Shown: piece by piece, positions 9,471 through 18,657 of the stretch
Layout: each line of letters starts with the position of its first letter
Numbering within the stretch: the stretch's first letter is position 1
Assembly: GCA_016214035.1 (NCBI GenBank)
Contig: JACRPF010000020.1
Location: 256,800-320,799 of the forward strand
Length of the DNA: 64,000 nt
Reading direction: 5' to 3'
Source of the DNA: Spirochaetota bacterium
Lineage (GTDB): Bacteria > Spirochaetota > Brachyspiria > Brachyspirales > JACRPF01
Made by a program: the position numbers and the translations under genes
Notes under the pieces: model-generated
What the model was told of the DNA's origin: nothing
The model's input: only the letters and a program-made list of their open reading frames with translations
Databases searched by the model: none

Positions 9471-9977
9471 TCACATCAAATGCCGTTCAAGCATCTCGAA
9501 TTCGTGTTCGAAATTCGGCGTAAAAACGTTTTTGCCGAGCGATGCGCGTATCTCATCGAATGTCCAGAACCGGCCGTCGTCTATCTCATGCGCATCCCAT
9601 GTCGGCGTACCGTCAACCGTAACGGCGTAACTTGCGACAAGTTCGCTTTCGATATCGTTCCGGTGTATATAGGTGAAGAGCGGCTTCGGCGATATGCCGG
9701 CAAGACCGAGTTCCTCACGCGCTTCGCGGAACACCGCGTCCGGCACCGCTTCACCGTGATCCACATGCCCGCCGACGCTTGTGTCCCATTTCCCGGGCTG
9801 CACATCCTTGTGCGCGGAACGCTTCTGCAGAAAAAGGTTGCCGTTGCGCGAGAACACATGAACGTGCACCACGCGATGGAGCAGTGCGGGATTACCGTGA
9901 CATACGGAACGTTTCGCCGAACCGATAATCGTGCCTTGTTCGTTCACGATATCAAGGAGTTCATCACCGGAATTCAT
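9471..9977 (-). CDS. Nudix hydrolase (YfcD/IDI-like subgroup)
   Basis: 168 residues. The Nudix box is complete: GGHVDHGEAVPDAVFREARE followed by ELG, with the metal-binding REAREE glutamates. The N-terminal ELLDIVNEQGTIIGSAKR and HRVVHVHVFSRNGNLFLQKRS match the YfcD and isopentenyl-diphosphate-isomerase-like group, whose members hydrolyse nucleotide or isoprenoid diphosphates; the substrate cannot be assigned. The ATG at 9977 overlaps the TGA of a nine-codon upstream reading frame that has its own AAGGAAAAA site, so translation may be coupled. It faces ilvC convergently across the ilvC terminator. Confidence 0.88.
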   Translation of the reverse strand: MNSGDELLDIVNEQGTIIGSAKRSVCHGNPALLHRVVHVHVFSRNGNLFLQKRSAHKDVQPGKWDTSVGGHVDHGEAVPDAVFREAREELGLAGISPKPLFTYIHRNDIESELVASYAVTVDGTPTWDAHEIDDGRFWTFDEIRASLGKNVFTPNFEHEFEMLERHLM

Positions 9978-10201
9978 GTGCTCACCGATGCATGCGATTT
10001 CATTTTTTCCTTAATGACCATGGGGTTAAGTATAGCTGCTGCGGATAACATCGTCAAGTCCACATATGAGCGTCATCGCCGGAATTCTATCCATCATTGC
10101 TGTCGGCACTGGCACAGACGATACAAATGCCGGGCCTGTCGCCGTCAGCATAACCGTAAGCGAAATGCCGCACATGATGTCTGATGGCGGCGTTCGATCC
10201 A

Positions 10202-11284
10202 TTACTCACCCGGGTGCATCTGCACCATCGGCGCGCTGTTTTTCGACGATGCCCCGGTGAACAACAACGAACAGAATTCGGCGTCCGAATAGATTTTGGC
10301 ATTCCGCCGCTCCAAGAGGATTTTACGTATATCTCCCTTATCTTTGCCTTTCACCGCCGATAATGCCTTCAGGTCAATATTCCGCTGCCGCACCGCCACC
10401 GTCTTCAGCGACGGGCATATATACATGCGTTGATCACCGGCGCCACCGGCTATCACGAGATCGGCGGGCAGTTCTTTCCGGGTGTTGAGCCACCAGGTAA
10501 GCCCGTATGACGGATTCGCTTTGCTCCCGATGAAACAGGCTTTCAGCGATGCCGCGGGGATTATCTCCTTTCCTTTCCATACCCCGCCCATGCGTATCAG
10601 TTCGCCGTATTTCATCCATTCCCCGGCTGTAAGATGCGCTCCCCAGGGGAGTATTGGATTTCCGTCTGAACCATTATTCCAGTCGTTCACGGAAAGACCG
10701 ATAGGCTCAAAGATACGCGACTTGAGATAATCGAGCGGAGACATCTTTACCGACGCGAACTTGCGTTTTAGGAATTCGCCGAGGCATTGATATGACACCG
10801 CGGTGTATTCAAAAGCTTCTCCCGGTGTGTGCTTCGTCGTGAACCGTATCGCATCGAGGTACGGCGGCGAAAGCTCCTTGCAGTGCGGAAGTCCTGAGGT
10901 AAGCGACAGGATATGCCGTACGGTAATGCGCGACCGCATCGGGTCTCCCTTCCATTCGGTTATCGTATCAGAAACAAGCTCATCAAGCGTCAGCAGGCCT
11001 TCCTTCTCCGCGATGAGCGTGAGCGGCCCCCAGAAACTTTTCGTGCCGCTGGCAAGCTGCCACGCCTTGTCATGACTGCCGCCGTTGGGGTATTCTTCGA
11101 TCGTCGTCACGCCGTCTATCACAACGAGCATCGAAACACCGCCGTTCAATGCGCTGTACACGGCCGCTTTTCTCTGCCACTCAGGTTTCGGTGTTGAAAA
11201 ATCTTCTGCAGAAGAAAACGCCGATACCAAGAGGATCATGGCGCACATGACGGTCGCCTTCAATAAACATCCTTGCACACGCAT
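10202..11284 (-). CDS. Secreted serine hydrolase, beta-lactamase/PBP-like
   Basis: 360 residues with a clear signal peptide (MRVQGCLLKATVMCAMILLVSAFSSA written in parts: positively charged start, hydrophobic core 9-22). The class C beta-lactamase fold is suggested by LASGTKSFWGPL with the SxxK nucleophile, ILSLTSGLPH, and YTAVSYQCLGEFLK at the second motif. It contains LDYLKSRIFEPIGL, common in esterases and DD-peptidases of this family. The protein probably acts in the periplasm on peptidoglycan peptides or esters; no antibiotic resistance role is implied. CGGAGG precedes the ATG. The gene below 11359 encodes a related enzyme, so this is a tandem pair, but the two are strongly diverged. Confidence 0.8.
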   Translation of the reverse strand: MRVQGCLLKATVMCAMILLVSAFSSAEDFSTPKPEWQRKAAVYSALNGGVSMLVVIDGVTTIEEYPNGGSHDKAWQLASGTKSFWGPLTLIAEKEGLLTLDELVSDTITEWKGDPMRSRITVRHILSLTSGLPHCKELSPPYLDAIRFTTKHTPGEAFEYTAVSYQCLGEFLKRKFASVKMSPLDYLKSRIFEPIGLSVNDWNNGSDGNPILPWGAHLTAGEWMKYGELIRMGGVWKGKEIIPAASLKACFIGSKANPSYGLTWWLNTRKELPADLVIAGGAGDQRMYICPSLKTVAVRQRNIDLKALSAVKGKDKGDIRKILLERRNAKIYSDAEFCSLLFTGASSKNSAPMVQMHPGE

Positions 11285-11358
11285 GAATCCTCCGTACCTT
11301 TACCTATAGAACAACCATGTACCATATCGGCGTTTGCACGTCTGCCTTTTCACTGCTG

Positions 11359-12471
11359 CTATGGTGTAGTCGCCCACGCCTCTATCTGTGTCCTGACCGC
11401 CCGTTCAATGTTGACTCCGATGAATCCCGATGCATTTGAACCCTGACGGGCAAGAAAACCTATCAGATCCTTACTCCGGTCCCAATACGGATAGGCGCCG
11501 TATGATCCCGCGCTTGATATCCGATCCCCGGGAATCGGAATGGTGTCGGGAGGGCGAACCTCCTGCCAGAAACCAAAGCCGTAGTGCCAATCCTCATTGA
11601 TTTGAAGCTTTGCCGGTGAATATTCAATAGTCACCCCGGCACCGGTCCTGTCCTGCAGGAGCTCAGCCATCATTGCCGGAGACAACAGCTGCCCGCCTTG
11701 CAGGGCTTTGAGAAATGCAAAATACTCCTCCCCTGTCCAATGCATGCCGCCGGCCAATCGGGGATTATTTGTTGATGGAAGATCATAATCACCATTGGGG
11801 AATAGCCCGGTTTCCGCCTGGAACTCCCTGAACAGCTCCTGCCAGGATGTTTTGCCCCTGGCTTTTATTGCCATTGCGCCTGCCACCTGAAGGTGCGCGC
11901 TGCCGTAGTAAAAACCAGCGCCGGGGATTCTGCCGTTGCCTGCATTTGATTGCCCGATGAGATTGACCACTACAAAAAAACCGGTACTGCCCGAATCCAT
12001 TGCGGCGGGCTCTGTCTTGAGCCCTGATGTGAAGCTTAACAATTGGGACAGTGTGATATCTTTGAGTGTAGGATCATTCCCGATTGTCCATATAGTCGGC
12101 GACAGCCAGTTACTGGGATGGTCACTCAGACTCAGTGCACATTTATCCAACTGCCGGAGAATGATGACAGCGCTGACAAGTTTTGAGGTTGACGCTGATT
12201 GATATAACGTATTGAGCGTTGATGTTCCCCGTTCGTACCGGAATGTTCTGCCGTCGGTCCGCTTGACAATGAATGAAAAATCGACACCATCGGCAACCAC
12301 CACCGCATCCAAGGCCGCACGAAGATCAGCCTCCCGTTGCTCCACGGCGGGGCCGGTGTTCGTACTCACGGGGGGAGACAGGGGGGGAGACGTGGGGGAT
12401 GTGCATGAAAGGAGAAAAAATCCCGCGGCAGCTGCCCCCGACACGATAATTGCCTTTGTTCTCTTCATCAT
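11359..12471 (-). CDS. Serine hydrolase lipoprotein, beta-lactamase-like
   Basis: Starting at the ATG ATG pair at 12471, the protein has 370 residues. The start is chosen because AAGGGT lies upstream and because it gives a perfect lipoprotein signal: MMKRTK, a hydrophobic run, and the lipobox FFLLSC. A Pro/Ser-rich linker follows. The catalytic domain shows SASTSKLVSAVI (SxxK), LLSFTSGL and GFYYGSAHLQVAGAMA, as in class C-like hydrolases. It should be anchored in a membrane and face the periplasm. The C-terminal third has GSYGAYPYWDRSKDLIG, where the usual active-site Lys/His-x-Gly motif would lie. Substrate unknown. It is a neighbour and distant paralogue of the gene at 10202. Confidence 0.78.
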   Translation of the reverse strand: MMKRTKAIIVSGAAAAGFFLLSCTSPTSPPLSPPVSTNTGPAVEQREADLRAALDAVVVADGVDFSFIVKRTDGRTFRYERGTSTLNTLYQSASTSKLVSAVIILRQLDKCALSLSDHPSNWLSPTIWTIGNDPTLKDITLSQLLSFTSGLKTEPAAMDSGSTGFFVVVNLIGQSNAGNGRIPGAGFYYGSAHLQVAGAMAIKARGKTSWQELFREFQAETGLFPNGDYDLPSTNNPRLAGGMHWTGEEYFAFLKALQGGQLLSPAMMAELLQDRTGAGVTIEYSPAKLQINEDWHYGFGFWQEVRPPDTIPIPGDRISSAGSYGAYPYWDRSKDLIGFLARQGSNASGFIGVNIERAVRTQIEAWATTP

Positions 12472-12821
12472 GAAATTTATACCCTTACATGCAAAATCTT
12501 TTTTGTGACAGCCGCATCTTTTGAACAATGTACATGTCAGCGGCAACTCATTTATTTCCACGTGAGACGCTTTCAATGCTCAATAAGTTCCGTACCTTTT
12601 ATTTATCGAACAGGACACCCCGATTCCGAATCGTACCGCACCACTTCGTGATCGCCCGTTGCACAACGATCGGCATCGAATCATCGGTTATTCCGGCATC
12701 GGGATGCCGGGGGTTTTGTGCCGCGTTTTGCCAATGGCCTCAGTGACAATGGGAGGCGCCCGTACTGGTTTCTTTTGTTATGAATAGGTAAAAATAGTGC
12801 CGCTATCGCCGTATCCGGTGC
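12472..12821. other. Intergenic region between serine hydrolase and GH78 gene
   Basis: About 350 bases with no convincing gene. On the minus strand at about 12584-12607 there is a segment TGTTCGATAAATAAAAGG followed by TACGGA, nearly the same as the sequence just above the start of the 10202 gene (11291-11313). A G-rich stretch ATGCCGGGGGTTTTGTG at about 12703 resembles the remains of a hairpin. Nothing else was recognised. Confidence 0.4.
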
Positions 12822-12850
12822 TTGACCGGAACAGCGCTCTCGTGTACTTT
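12822..12850 (+). promoter_or_regulatory. Promoter of the GH78 gene
   Basis: TTGACC (12822-12827), 17-base spacer, TACTTT (12845-12850). The predicted start near 12857 leaves a leader of about 40 bases that contains the GGGAG ribosome site. Confidence 0.55.
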
Positions 12851-12897
12851 ATAACCACGCCCGCGGACCGAACCGCGCGCGAACGGGAGCAACGACG

Positions 12898-15312
12898 ATG
12901 AACGCAACAATCGCAAAAGACCATCCGCTGCGCAAGGCCGTCTGGATTTGGCCGCAGGGATACATGTATCTCTACAACCATTACGCGCATTTCAGAAAAG
13001 ATTTTGATCTTGCCGTGGTACCGGCAAAAGCGCCATTGTTCATCACCGCCGACAAAGCGTATAAGCTCTATGTGAACGGAACATACATCTGCCGCGGACC
13101 GGCGCGCGGGTATCAGTCGCACTGGCCGTTCGATGAAATCGACGCTGCTCCGTATCTCAAAACCGGACACAACTGGATAGCCGTTGAGGCGTATAATCCC
13201 GGCATCAGCACGTTCCAATATCTGCATCAGACAAGCGCGGGCATGCTCTGCGCGGCGGAATGGGGCGATGTGAAACTGTATTCCAATCAGCAATGGCTTA
13301 TGCGGCGTTCGCCCGCGCACAAACGTGAGACGGCCCGTTACTCGCTGCAGATAGATTTTCAGGAACACGTGGACGCCCGCGAGGACGACCGGAGCTGGAT
13401 AACCTCGGCAACGCCGCCGACCGGCTGGCGCGCGGAAATATTCCCCGACGGCGGCCAGCAGTTCCTTTCGGCGCCGTTCGGACGGCCGCCGTACACGTCG
13501 GTTGAGGAACGCGGCATTCCGCTCATGCGCGAAACGGTGATGATACCCGATCGTATCGGTGCTCATATCTCCGGGACCTGCGGAGAACGATATCGCGAGT
13601 GGAAAAACGTCTCCTGGGGCTTCGTACGCGAAGTGCTCGGCGCCTCATGGGATAACGGCTCCGGCGTCACCGGAAAAAAAACTGATGAAGGATTTACGGT
13701 CACCATGGAAAGCGCCGGCGAGGGTAAATTCAACGCAGTATCGCTCATCATGCCGAAGTACGCGGTGGGCAATGTCATCCTCACTGCACAGAATGCGCGG
13801 GGCGGGGAGATCATCGACCTGCAGTTCCATGAATGCATGGTGAACGAACGTCCGGCGATACACGAACCCGGACGCGGCTGCGTTGCCGCCATGGCCAACC
13901 GCATCGTGCTCCGCGAGGGGACAACCGCACACGAGTTCTATCACCATCTCGGATTCACCGTGGTGACCATAATCGGCCGCGACATCACATCGCCGGTAAC
14001 GCTCACCGTCGCGGTGCGTAACGTAGGGTATCCCTTCACAATGCGCGGCGTATTCGAGTGTTCCGACGCGGCGCTCAACAGCATACATGCGATCTCCCGC
14101 CACACGCAGCAGATCTGCGCACTCGACTCCTATGTTGATACGCCGTGGCGCGAACAGGCGCAGTGGTGGGGCGACGCACGTGTGCAGGCGAAGAACACGT
14201 TCTTCATCGACGGTGACGCGCGGCTTCTCCGGCGCGGCATACGTTCCATTGCCGGACAGCGCACCGACGATGGCCTCACCTACGGCCACGCCCCCACGAG
14301 CGCGCACAACTGCATACTGCCTGACTTCGCGCTCACGTGGATACTCACCATTTGGGATTACTATTATCAGACGGGCGACATATCGCTCTTCACGGAACAG
14401 TACTCACGGATAAAGGAAGTGCTCGGTTATTTCGACATCCCCGAGGCGCGCCATGAAACGGGGCTCCTCCGCTACGACCGGCGACTCTGGCTCTTCGAGG
14501 ACTGGTCAACGCTCTACAAGGGCGAGATTCCCACATTCCTCAACCTCTGGTACATCGTAGCTATGCGTTCGCTTGCAGACATGTCGGCAGCGGCAAAGAT
14601 GTCCGATGAGGCGAAACACTATGCACGAATAGTCCAGACGCATGAGCAGCTTGCCGTGGAAAATCTCTTCGACGCATCCCAGCAGCTTTTCATCGGCGGT
14701 CTTGATGACAATCTCGCGCAGGTGAAGGAATCATCGGTACACGACCAGACGCTGGCGCTCATGCTCGGCATATGCCCGAAAGCGCATGAGACGATGCTTC
14801 AGAAAAAGATACTGCCGTTTCTCCGCGACGAAAAGACCGAAGGTCCGGTGCCGTCGGCATTCTGGGTGACCTATGTATTTGAAGAGGCCGGCAAACGCGG
14901 ATACGGAGCCGACGTTATCGAGTTCATACGCAGAAAATGGTCGCCGATGATACAGACCGGCACCACCTGGGAAGGCTACGACTGGAGCGACGGCAAGGGC
15001 GGCGGCACCGTGTCGCACGCATGGACGGCGCACCCGTCATTCCATTTCGTCAACATTCTCGCCGGGGTGTCGCAGACAGCCGCAGCATGGGAAAAAGTGC
15101 ATTTTGCGCCGACGTTCATTCCCGGTATACAGCAGGTAAAAACGCTGATACCTACGCCCAAAGGCGATATTACCGCTTCGTGGGAACGCAATACCGGCGG
15201 AATAACCGTGCGTCTTGCGGTCCCCGCAGGAGTCAACGCGGAAGGCATGATCGGCGGCAGGGCGGTACACGTCACCGGCCCGGATTCTCTTGAACTCATG
15301 GTGAACGCATAG
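12898..15312 (+). CDS. Alpha-L-rhamnosidase-like glycoside hydrolase (GH78)
   Basis: 804 residues, no signal peptide, so probably cytoplasmic. The N-terminal beta domain has AVWIWPQG, FRKDFDL and ADKAYKLYVNGTYICRGPARG, the sugar-binding jelly-roll common in GH78. The catalytic (alpha/alpha)6 barrel begins near 390 with DSYVDTPWREQAQWWGDARVQ; acidic residues in this DxPxRE-type block and in WEGYDWSDGKGG fit the known acid/base and catalytic positions of rhamnosidases. The C-terminal beta domain ends near GPDSLELMVNA. It would release terminal L-rhamnose from imported oligosaccharides. The MFS transporter that follows after 42 bases may carry the substrate or product. A GGGAG site precedes the ATG. 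Confidence 0.8.
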   Translation: MNATIAKDHPLRKAVWIWPQGYMYLYNHYAHFRKDFDLAVVPAKAPLFITADKAYKLYVNGTYICRGPARGYQSHWPFDEIDAAPYLKTGHNWIAVEAYNPGISTFQYLHQTSAGMLCAAEWGDVKLYSNQQWLMRRSPAHKRETARYSLQIDFQEHVDAREDDRSWITSATPPTGWRAEIFPDGGQQFLSAPFGRPPYTSVEERGIPLMRETVMIPDRIGAHISGTCGERYREWKNVSWGFVREVLGASWDNGSGVTGKKTDEGFTVTMESAGEGKFNAVSLIMPKYAVGNVILTAQNARGGEIIDLQFHECMVNERPAIHEPGRGCVAAMANRIVLREGTTAHEFYHHLGFTVVTIIGRDITSPVTLTVAVRNVGYPFTMRGVFECSDAALNSIHAISRHTQQICALDSYVDTPWREQAQWWGDARVQAKNTFFIDGDARLLRRGIRSIAGQRTDDGLTYGHAPTSAHNCILPDFALTWILTIWDYYYQTGDISLFTEQYSRIKEVLGYFDIPEARHETGLLRYDRRLWLFEDWSTLYKGEIPTFLNLWYIVAMRSLADMSAAAKMSDEAKHYARIVQTHEQLAVENLFDASQQLFIGGLDDNLAQVKESSVHDQTLALMLGICPKAHETMLQKKILPFLRDEKTEGPVPSAFWVTYVFEEAGKRGYGADVIEFIRRKWSPMIQTGTTWEGYDWSDGKGGGTVSHAWTAHPSFHFVNILAGVSQTAAAWEKVHFAPTFIPGIQQVKTLIPTPKGDITASWERNTGGITVRLAVPAGVNAEGMIGGRAVHVTGPDSLELMVNA

Positions 15313-15319
15313 CCGTTGC

Positions 15320-15347
15320 TTGATTTTTATCATGCGCATCCTATAAT
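15320..15347 (+). promoter_or_regulatory. Promoter giving a leaderless start for the MFS-HEAT gene
   Basis: TTGATT (15320-15325), 16-base spacer and a perfect TATAAT (15342-15347). The predicted transcription start, 6-8 bases below the -10, is 15353-15355, exactly the ATG at 15355. There is no Shine-Dalgarno in the interval. Confidence 0.65.
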
Positions 15348-15354
15348 ACCGCGC

Positions 15355-17622
15355 ATGAAAGCAGCATCTCCCGCCGAGCTCAAAGAGAAACGGCAGTGCG
15401 TCCTGGGACGCCGCATATCGCATGTGGAGGCGTTCGTTCAGACCATCGGCATCTCCATGGGCGGCATCTTCGCCCCGAACTTCGTGCTCGCCGGCATGCT
15501 CATCAACGTCATGCATGCGGGGAACGTGCTCATCGGTTTCACCAACGCCATACCCGCGCTCATCGGGCCGCTGCAGCTTATCACCAACATCATCGCCGGC
15601 CGCGTGTCGCGGAGAAAGCCGCTGGTACTCGTATCATCGCTCATGGGACGGTCGCTCTTCATAATCGCGATATTCATCGGCATGTTCGGTACTTTCGTAC
15701 ACCGTGACGCGCTCTTCCTCACGCTCCTCGTAATCGCCGCGTTCGCCATGGCGTTCACGCCGTCGGCATGGGGCGCATGGATGGCGGACATCGTCCCGGA
15801 AAACATACGCGGTAATTATTTTGCGCTACGAAATGCGTTCGCGGGTGCGGCGAGCATCATCGGCATCCTTGTCGCGGGGATGCTCCTCACTGCACTCCCC
15901 GGAAAGACCGGCTTCACCGTCATCTATGCCGTGGCACTCGGAGCGGCACTCCTCGGCGCGTTCGTGCTCCTGGCACAGCACGAGCCGAAGAACGCCGTCA
16001 GCGTCCACACCTCGGTGGGTGCAGCATACCGGACGATACTGCGCGATAAAAACTTCCTCACCTTCACCGGCATGGTTGTCTTCATCAACACCGCGCTCAC
16101 TGTCGCGGGGCCGTTCTACAGCGTTCATTTTCTCACGCATCTGGCCATGCCGTACGGCACGTTCGCGCTTGCCGCGGCCATATCGGCCGTCGCCGCAATC
16201 GCGGGTTTCATCTTTTTCGGAAAACTGTCCGATATCATCGGCAACCGGCCGGTGATACGGCTCTGTTTCGCGGCACTCATCATCCCGGCGCTCCTCTGCA
16301 TACTCGCGACCAGAGAAACGGCGCTCGCCTTCGTGATACCGGCGCTCTGCGTGAACGCGTTTTTCAACAGCGGCCTCATGCTCGCCGTATTCAACACCTC
16401 GCTTGCCGTGTCGCCGCGCGACGAACGGCTCACGTATCTCGGGGTGTTCACCGGCGTCACCGCGTTTGCCGCCATCGTCGCGCCTCCCGTCGGCGGCTTC
16501 ATCATCGACCTCTATCAGCATCACCCCGTCGCGTTCTTCTCGTTCACCTTCCCCGGCACCTCGGTGATTTTCGCGGTGAGCATGGTACTGATACTCATCG
16601 GCCTCATCATATTCCCGTCATACCGCGACAGCGACCGGAGCATAGAACTGTCCGCGCGCGATATTTTCCGGCCGGACTTCGCCGCCGCGCTCTATCACCT
16701 TTTCATCGCATCGTTCCTGCCCTACATCCCGCAGCGGAGCAAGCTTGCCGAGGACATCGGCGATACGAAAAGCCCCGCGACCGTGACGACACTGGCGAAA
16801 CTCCTCGGTGACGTTGACCCCGATGTACGGCTCTCGGCCATTGAAGGACTCGGCACCGTAGGGGGCCGGTTCGCGCAGCGCATTCTCTTTGCGCATTACG
16901 CCGACGCCCCGCTCCTGGAAAAAAAGGAGATAGTCCGCGCACTCAGATGTATCCCCAACGAAGAAACAAAACAGTTCCTTATCGATATGCTTGACGTAAA
17001 AGACCAGCTGCTCCGCGCCGAAACGATACGCTCGCTCTCCGCCATGACGGACGTCGAGGTGAAAGATACCGTGCTTGCGCGCATCACAAAGGAGCGCGAT
17101 GCTGACATGTTCATACTCTACCTTGAAATACTCGCGCGCTACCATGTCATCGAGATAGTGCCGATCGTACTCGCCCGTTATGCGGCAACCTCATCGCCGC
17201 AGCGGAAAAACAACATGCTCTATCAGATGGCCGTCATGCTCAACATACGCGACGATTACTATCATTTCGCAAGCATCGCCACCGAGGACGCCCGTCTCGC
17301 GCGGCTGGGCGATTACACCCGGCGCATCGCGAAGCTGCTCCGTCAGTCCAAGCAGGGACATGAAGATTACAGCATACGCGACATGATTGCCGGCTTTGAA
17401 ATTGAACTCCGCGCGTTCGTTGAGGACAGCGCCGCCGTGACGCTCCGCCCGCTCAGAAAACAGTTCCGCTCGCTCGTGACGCGGGTGACGACGAATCCGA
17501 ACAAGGACATACTCGCATTCATCGATTATTTCCTCAACAAACGGGTGATGAACAACAATGAAACGGCGCTTTTTTTTCTTGAGATAATAGCGTATCTGAG
17601 GATCAGATCGAGAATCGGCTGA
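15355..17622 (+). CDS. MFS transporter with C-terminal HEAT-like repeats
   Basis: 755 residues from the ATG at 15355; a TTG 13 codons earlier lies inside the promoter and is rejected. Residues 1-420 form about 12 membrane segments of the major facilitator type, with MADIVPENIRGNYFALRNAF resembling the loop motif of sugar or unknown-substrate MFS proteins, and KLSDIIGNRPVIR a second loop motif. Residues about 470-640 are soluble helices with HEAT features: LAKLLGDVDPDVRLSAIEGLGTVG and LLRAETIRSLSAM. An additional basic helical tail follows. Such MFS-HEAT fusions are uncommon; the repeats probably bind a protein partner on the cytoplasmic side. It follows the GH78 gene by 42 bases but has its own promoter. 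Substrate is not known; a rhamnose-containing sugar is a guess from context. Confidence 0.82.
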   Translation: MKAASPAELKEKRQCVLGRRISHVEAFVQTIGISMGGIFAPNFVLAGMLINVMHAGNVLIGFTNAIPALIGPLQLITNIIAGRVSRRKPLVLVSSLMGRSLFIIAIFIGMFGTFVHRDALFLTLLVIAAFAMAFTPSAWGAWMADIVPENIRGNYFALRNAFAGAASIIGILVAGMLLTALPGKTGFTVIYAVALGAALLGAFVLLAQHEPKNAVSVHTSVGAAYRTILRDKNFLTFTGMVVFINTALTVAGPFYSVHFLTHLAMPYGTFALAAAISAVAAIAGFIFFGKLSDIIGNRPVIRLCFAALIIPALLCILATRETALAFVIPALCVNAFFNSGLMLAVFNTSLAVSPRDERLTYLGVFTGVTAFAAIVAPPVGGFIIDLYQHHPVAFFSFTFPGTSVIFAVSMVLILIGLIIFPSYRDSDRSIELSARDIFRPDFAAALYHLFIASFLPYIPQRSKLAEDIGDTKSPATVTTLAKLLGDVDPDVRLSAIEGLGTVGGRFAQRILFAHYADAPLLEKKEIVRALRCIPNEETKQFLIDMLDVKDQLLRAETIRSLSAMTDVEVKDTVLARITKERDADMFILYLEILARYHVIEIVPIVLARYAATSSPQRKNNMLYQMAVMLNIRDDYYHFASIATEDARLARLGDYTRRIAKLLRQSKQGHEDYSIRDMIAGFEIELRAFVEDSAAVTLRPLRKQFRSLVTRVTTNPNKDILAFIDYFLNKRVMNNNETALFFLEIIAYLRIRSRIG

Positions 17623-17664
17623 GACGCGGGCTGGTTAAACGCTACCTGGAATCGGTTAGCATTA

Positions 17665-18651
17665 CTAAAGTACGAAATCACCCTTCAGTTCAAGGCCGCA
17701 ATGCCGGCATTTTATTCCGTCAAATCCCGTCACTGTCGTCAGATATCCCTGCCGTTCGATAAGTATATGACCGCACTGCGGACAGCAGGTGTTGCATTCA
17801 TCGCTCAGGATATTACCGGTATACACATACTGCACACGTTCTCTCGCCCGCCGGACGAACCCGATGAGCCGTTCCTCGGGCATCGGCAGTGCCGTATACC
17901 GGTATGCGGGACGATACGCTGAAATATGCCAGGGTATGTTCCTGTTCACCGATGCGATGAAGGATCCGATACCGTCGATGACATCGTCACGGTCATTGAG
18001 CCCCGGCACGAGCAGCGTGGTGAGCTCCACATGGCAGACCGGCGCCGAAAGCCGTATCGTGCGCCGCACATCGTCCGCAACACCCTTGGCCGACTGTTTG
18101 TAGAACGCATCGTCGCCTTTGATATCGATGTTCATGGCGCTGATATACGGCAGGAGTTTCATAAGCGGCGCTTCGTCGATAAAACCGTTCGTGACCAGCA
18201 CGGTGTCGATGCCTTCCTGCCGGAGCGCCTGTGCGGCGTCGTACACATACTCATACCACACGAGCGGTTCAGCGTACGTAAAGGCGACCATACGCGCGGA
18301 ACGTTTAGCCTCGCGCACCAGATCGGCTATGGAGAGTTCCTCCGTGGGCGGGAACGGCTTCTGCGAGATGTGATAGTTCTGGCAGAACGGGCATTTGAAA
18401 TTGCAGCCGATGCTCCCGAGCGACAGTATCTGTTCACCCGGATGAAAGTGATAGAGCGGTTTCTTCTCCACCGGATCCATGGCGACGGCTGACACCTTTC
18501 CATATATCAGCGAGTGTATCTTCCCGTTATGATTGGTGCGGACACCGCAGATTCCGTCAGCGCCCTCGCGGATGCGGCAAAGATGAGGACAGAGCAGACA
18601 GCGCGGAACGTCGCCGGAATAATCGGCTAACCATGAAAACGTCTCTGTCAT
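17665..18651 (-). CDS. amrS: AmmeMemoRadiSam system radical SAM enzyme (AmrS type)
   Basis: 328 residues. The radical SAM cluster motif is GCNFKCPFCQNY (CxxxCxxC). The N-terminal CPHLCRIREGADGICGVRTN block and KKPLYHFHPGEQILSLGS are specific to the AmrS/PflA-like family. A C-terminal zinc-ribbon-like end has CCPQCGH and CRHCGL. Family members usually sit with AmrA and AmrB (Memo) genes, which are not visible here. The reaction is not established for most members. It starts 6 bases after the stop of the FecR-barrel gene without a clear Shine-Dalgarno, so translation is probably coupled. It ends convergently with the MFS-HEAT gene. A pyruvate-formate-lyase activase is the main alternative, but no PFL gene is near. 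Confidence 0.9.
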   Translation of the reverse strand: MTETFSWLADYSGDVPRCLLCPHLCRIREGADGICGVRTNHNGKIHSLIYGKVSAVAMDPVEKKPLYHFHPGEQILSLGSIGCNFKCPFCQNYHISQKPFPPTEELSIADLVREAKRSARMVAFTYAEPLVWYEYVYDAAQALRQEGIDTVLVTNGFIDEAPLMKLLPYISAMNIDIKGDDAFYKQSAKGVADDVRRTIRLSAPVCHVELTTLLVPGLNDRDDVIDGIGSFIASVNRNIPWHISAYRPAYRYTALPMPEERLIGFVRRARERVQYVYTGNILSDECNTCCPQCGHILIERQGYLTTVTGFDGIKCRHCGLELKGDFVL

Positions 18652-18657
18652 GGCGGA

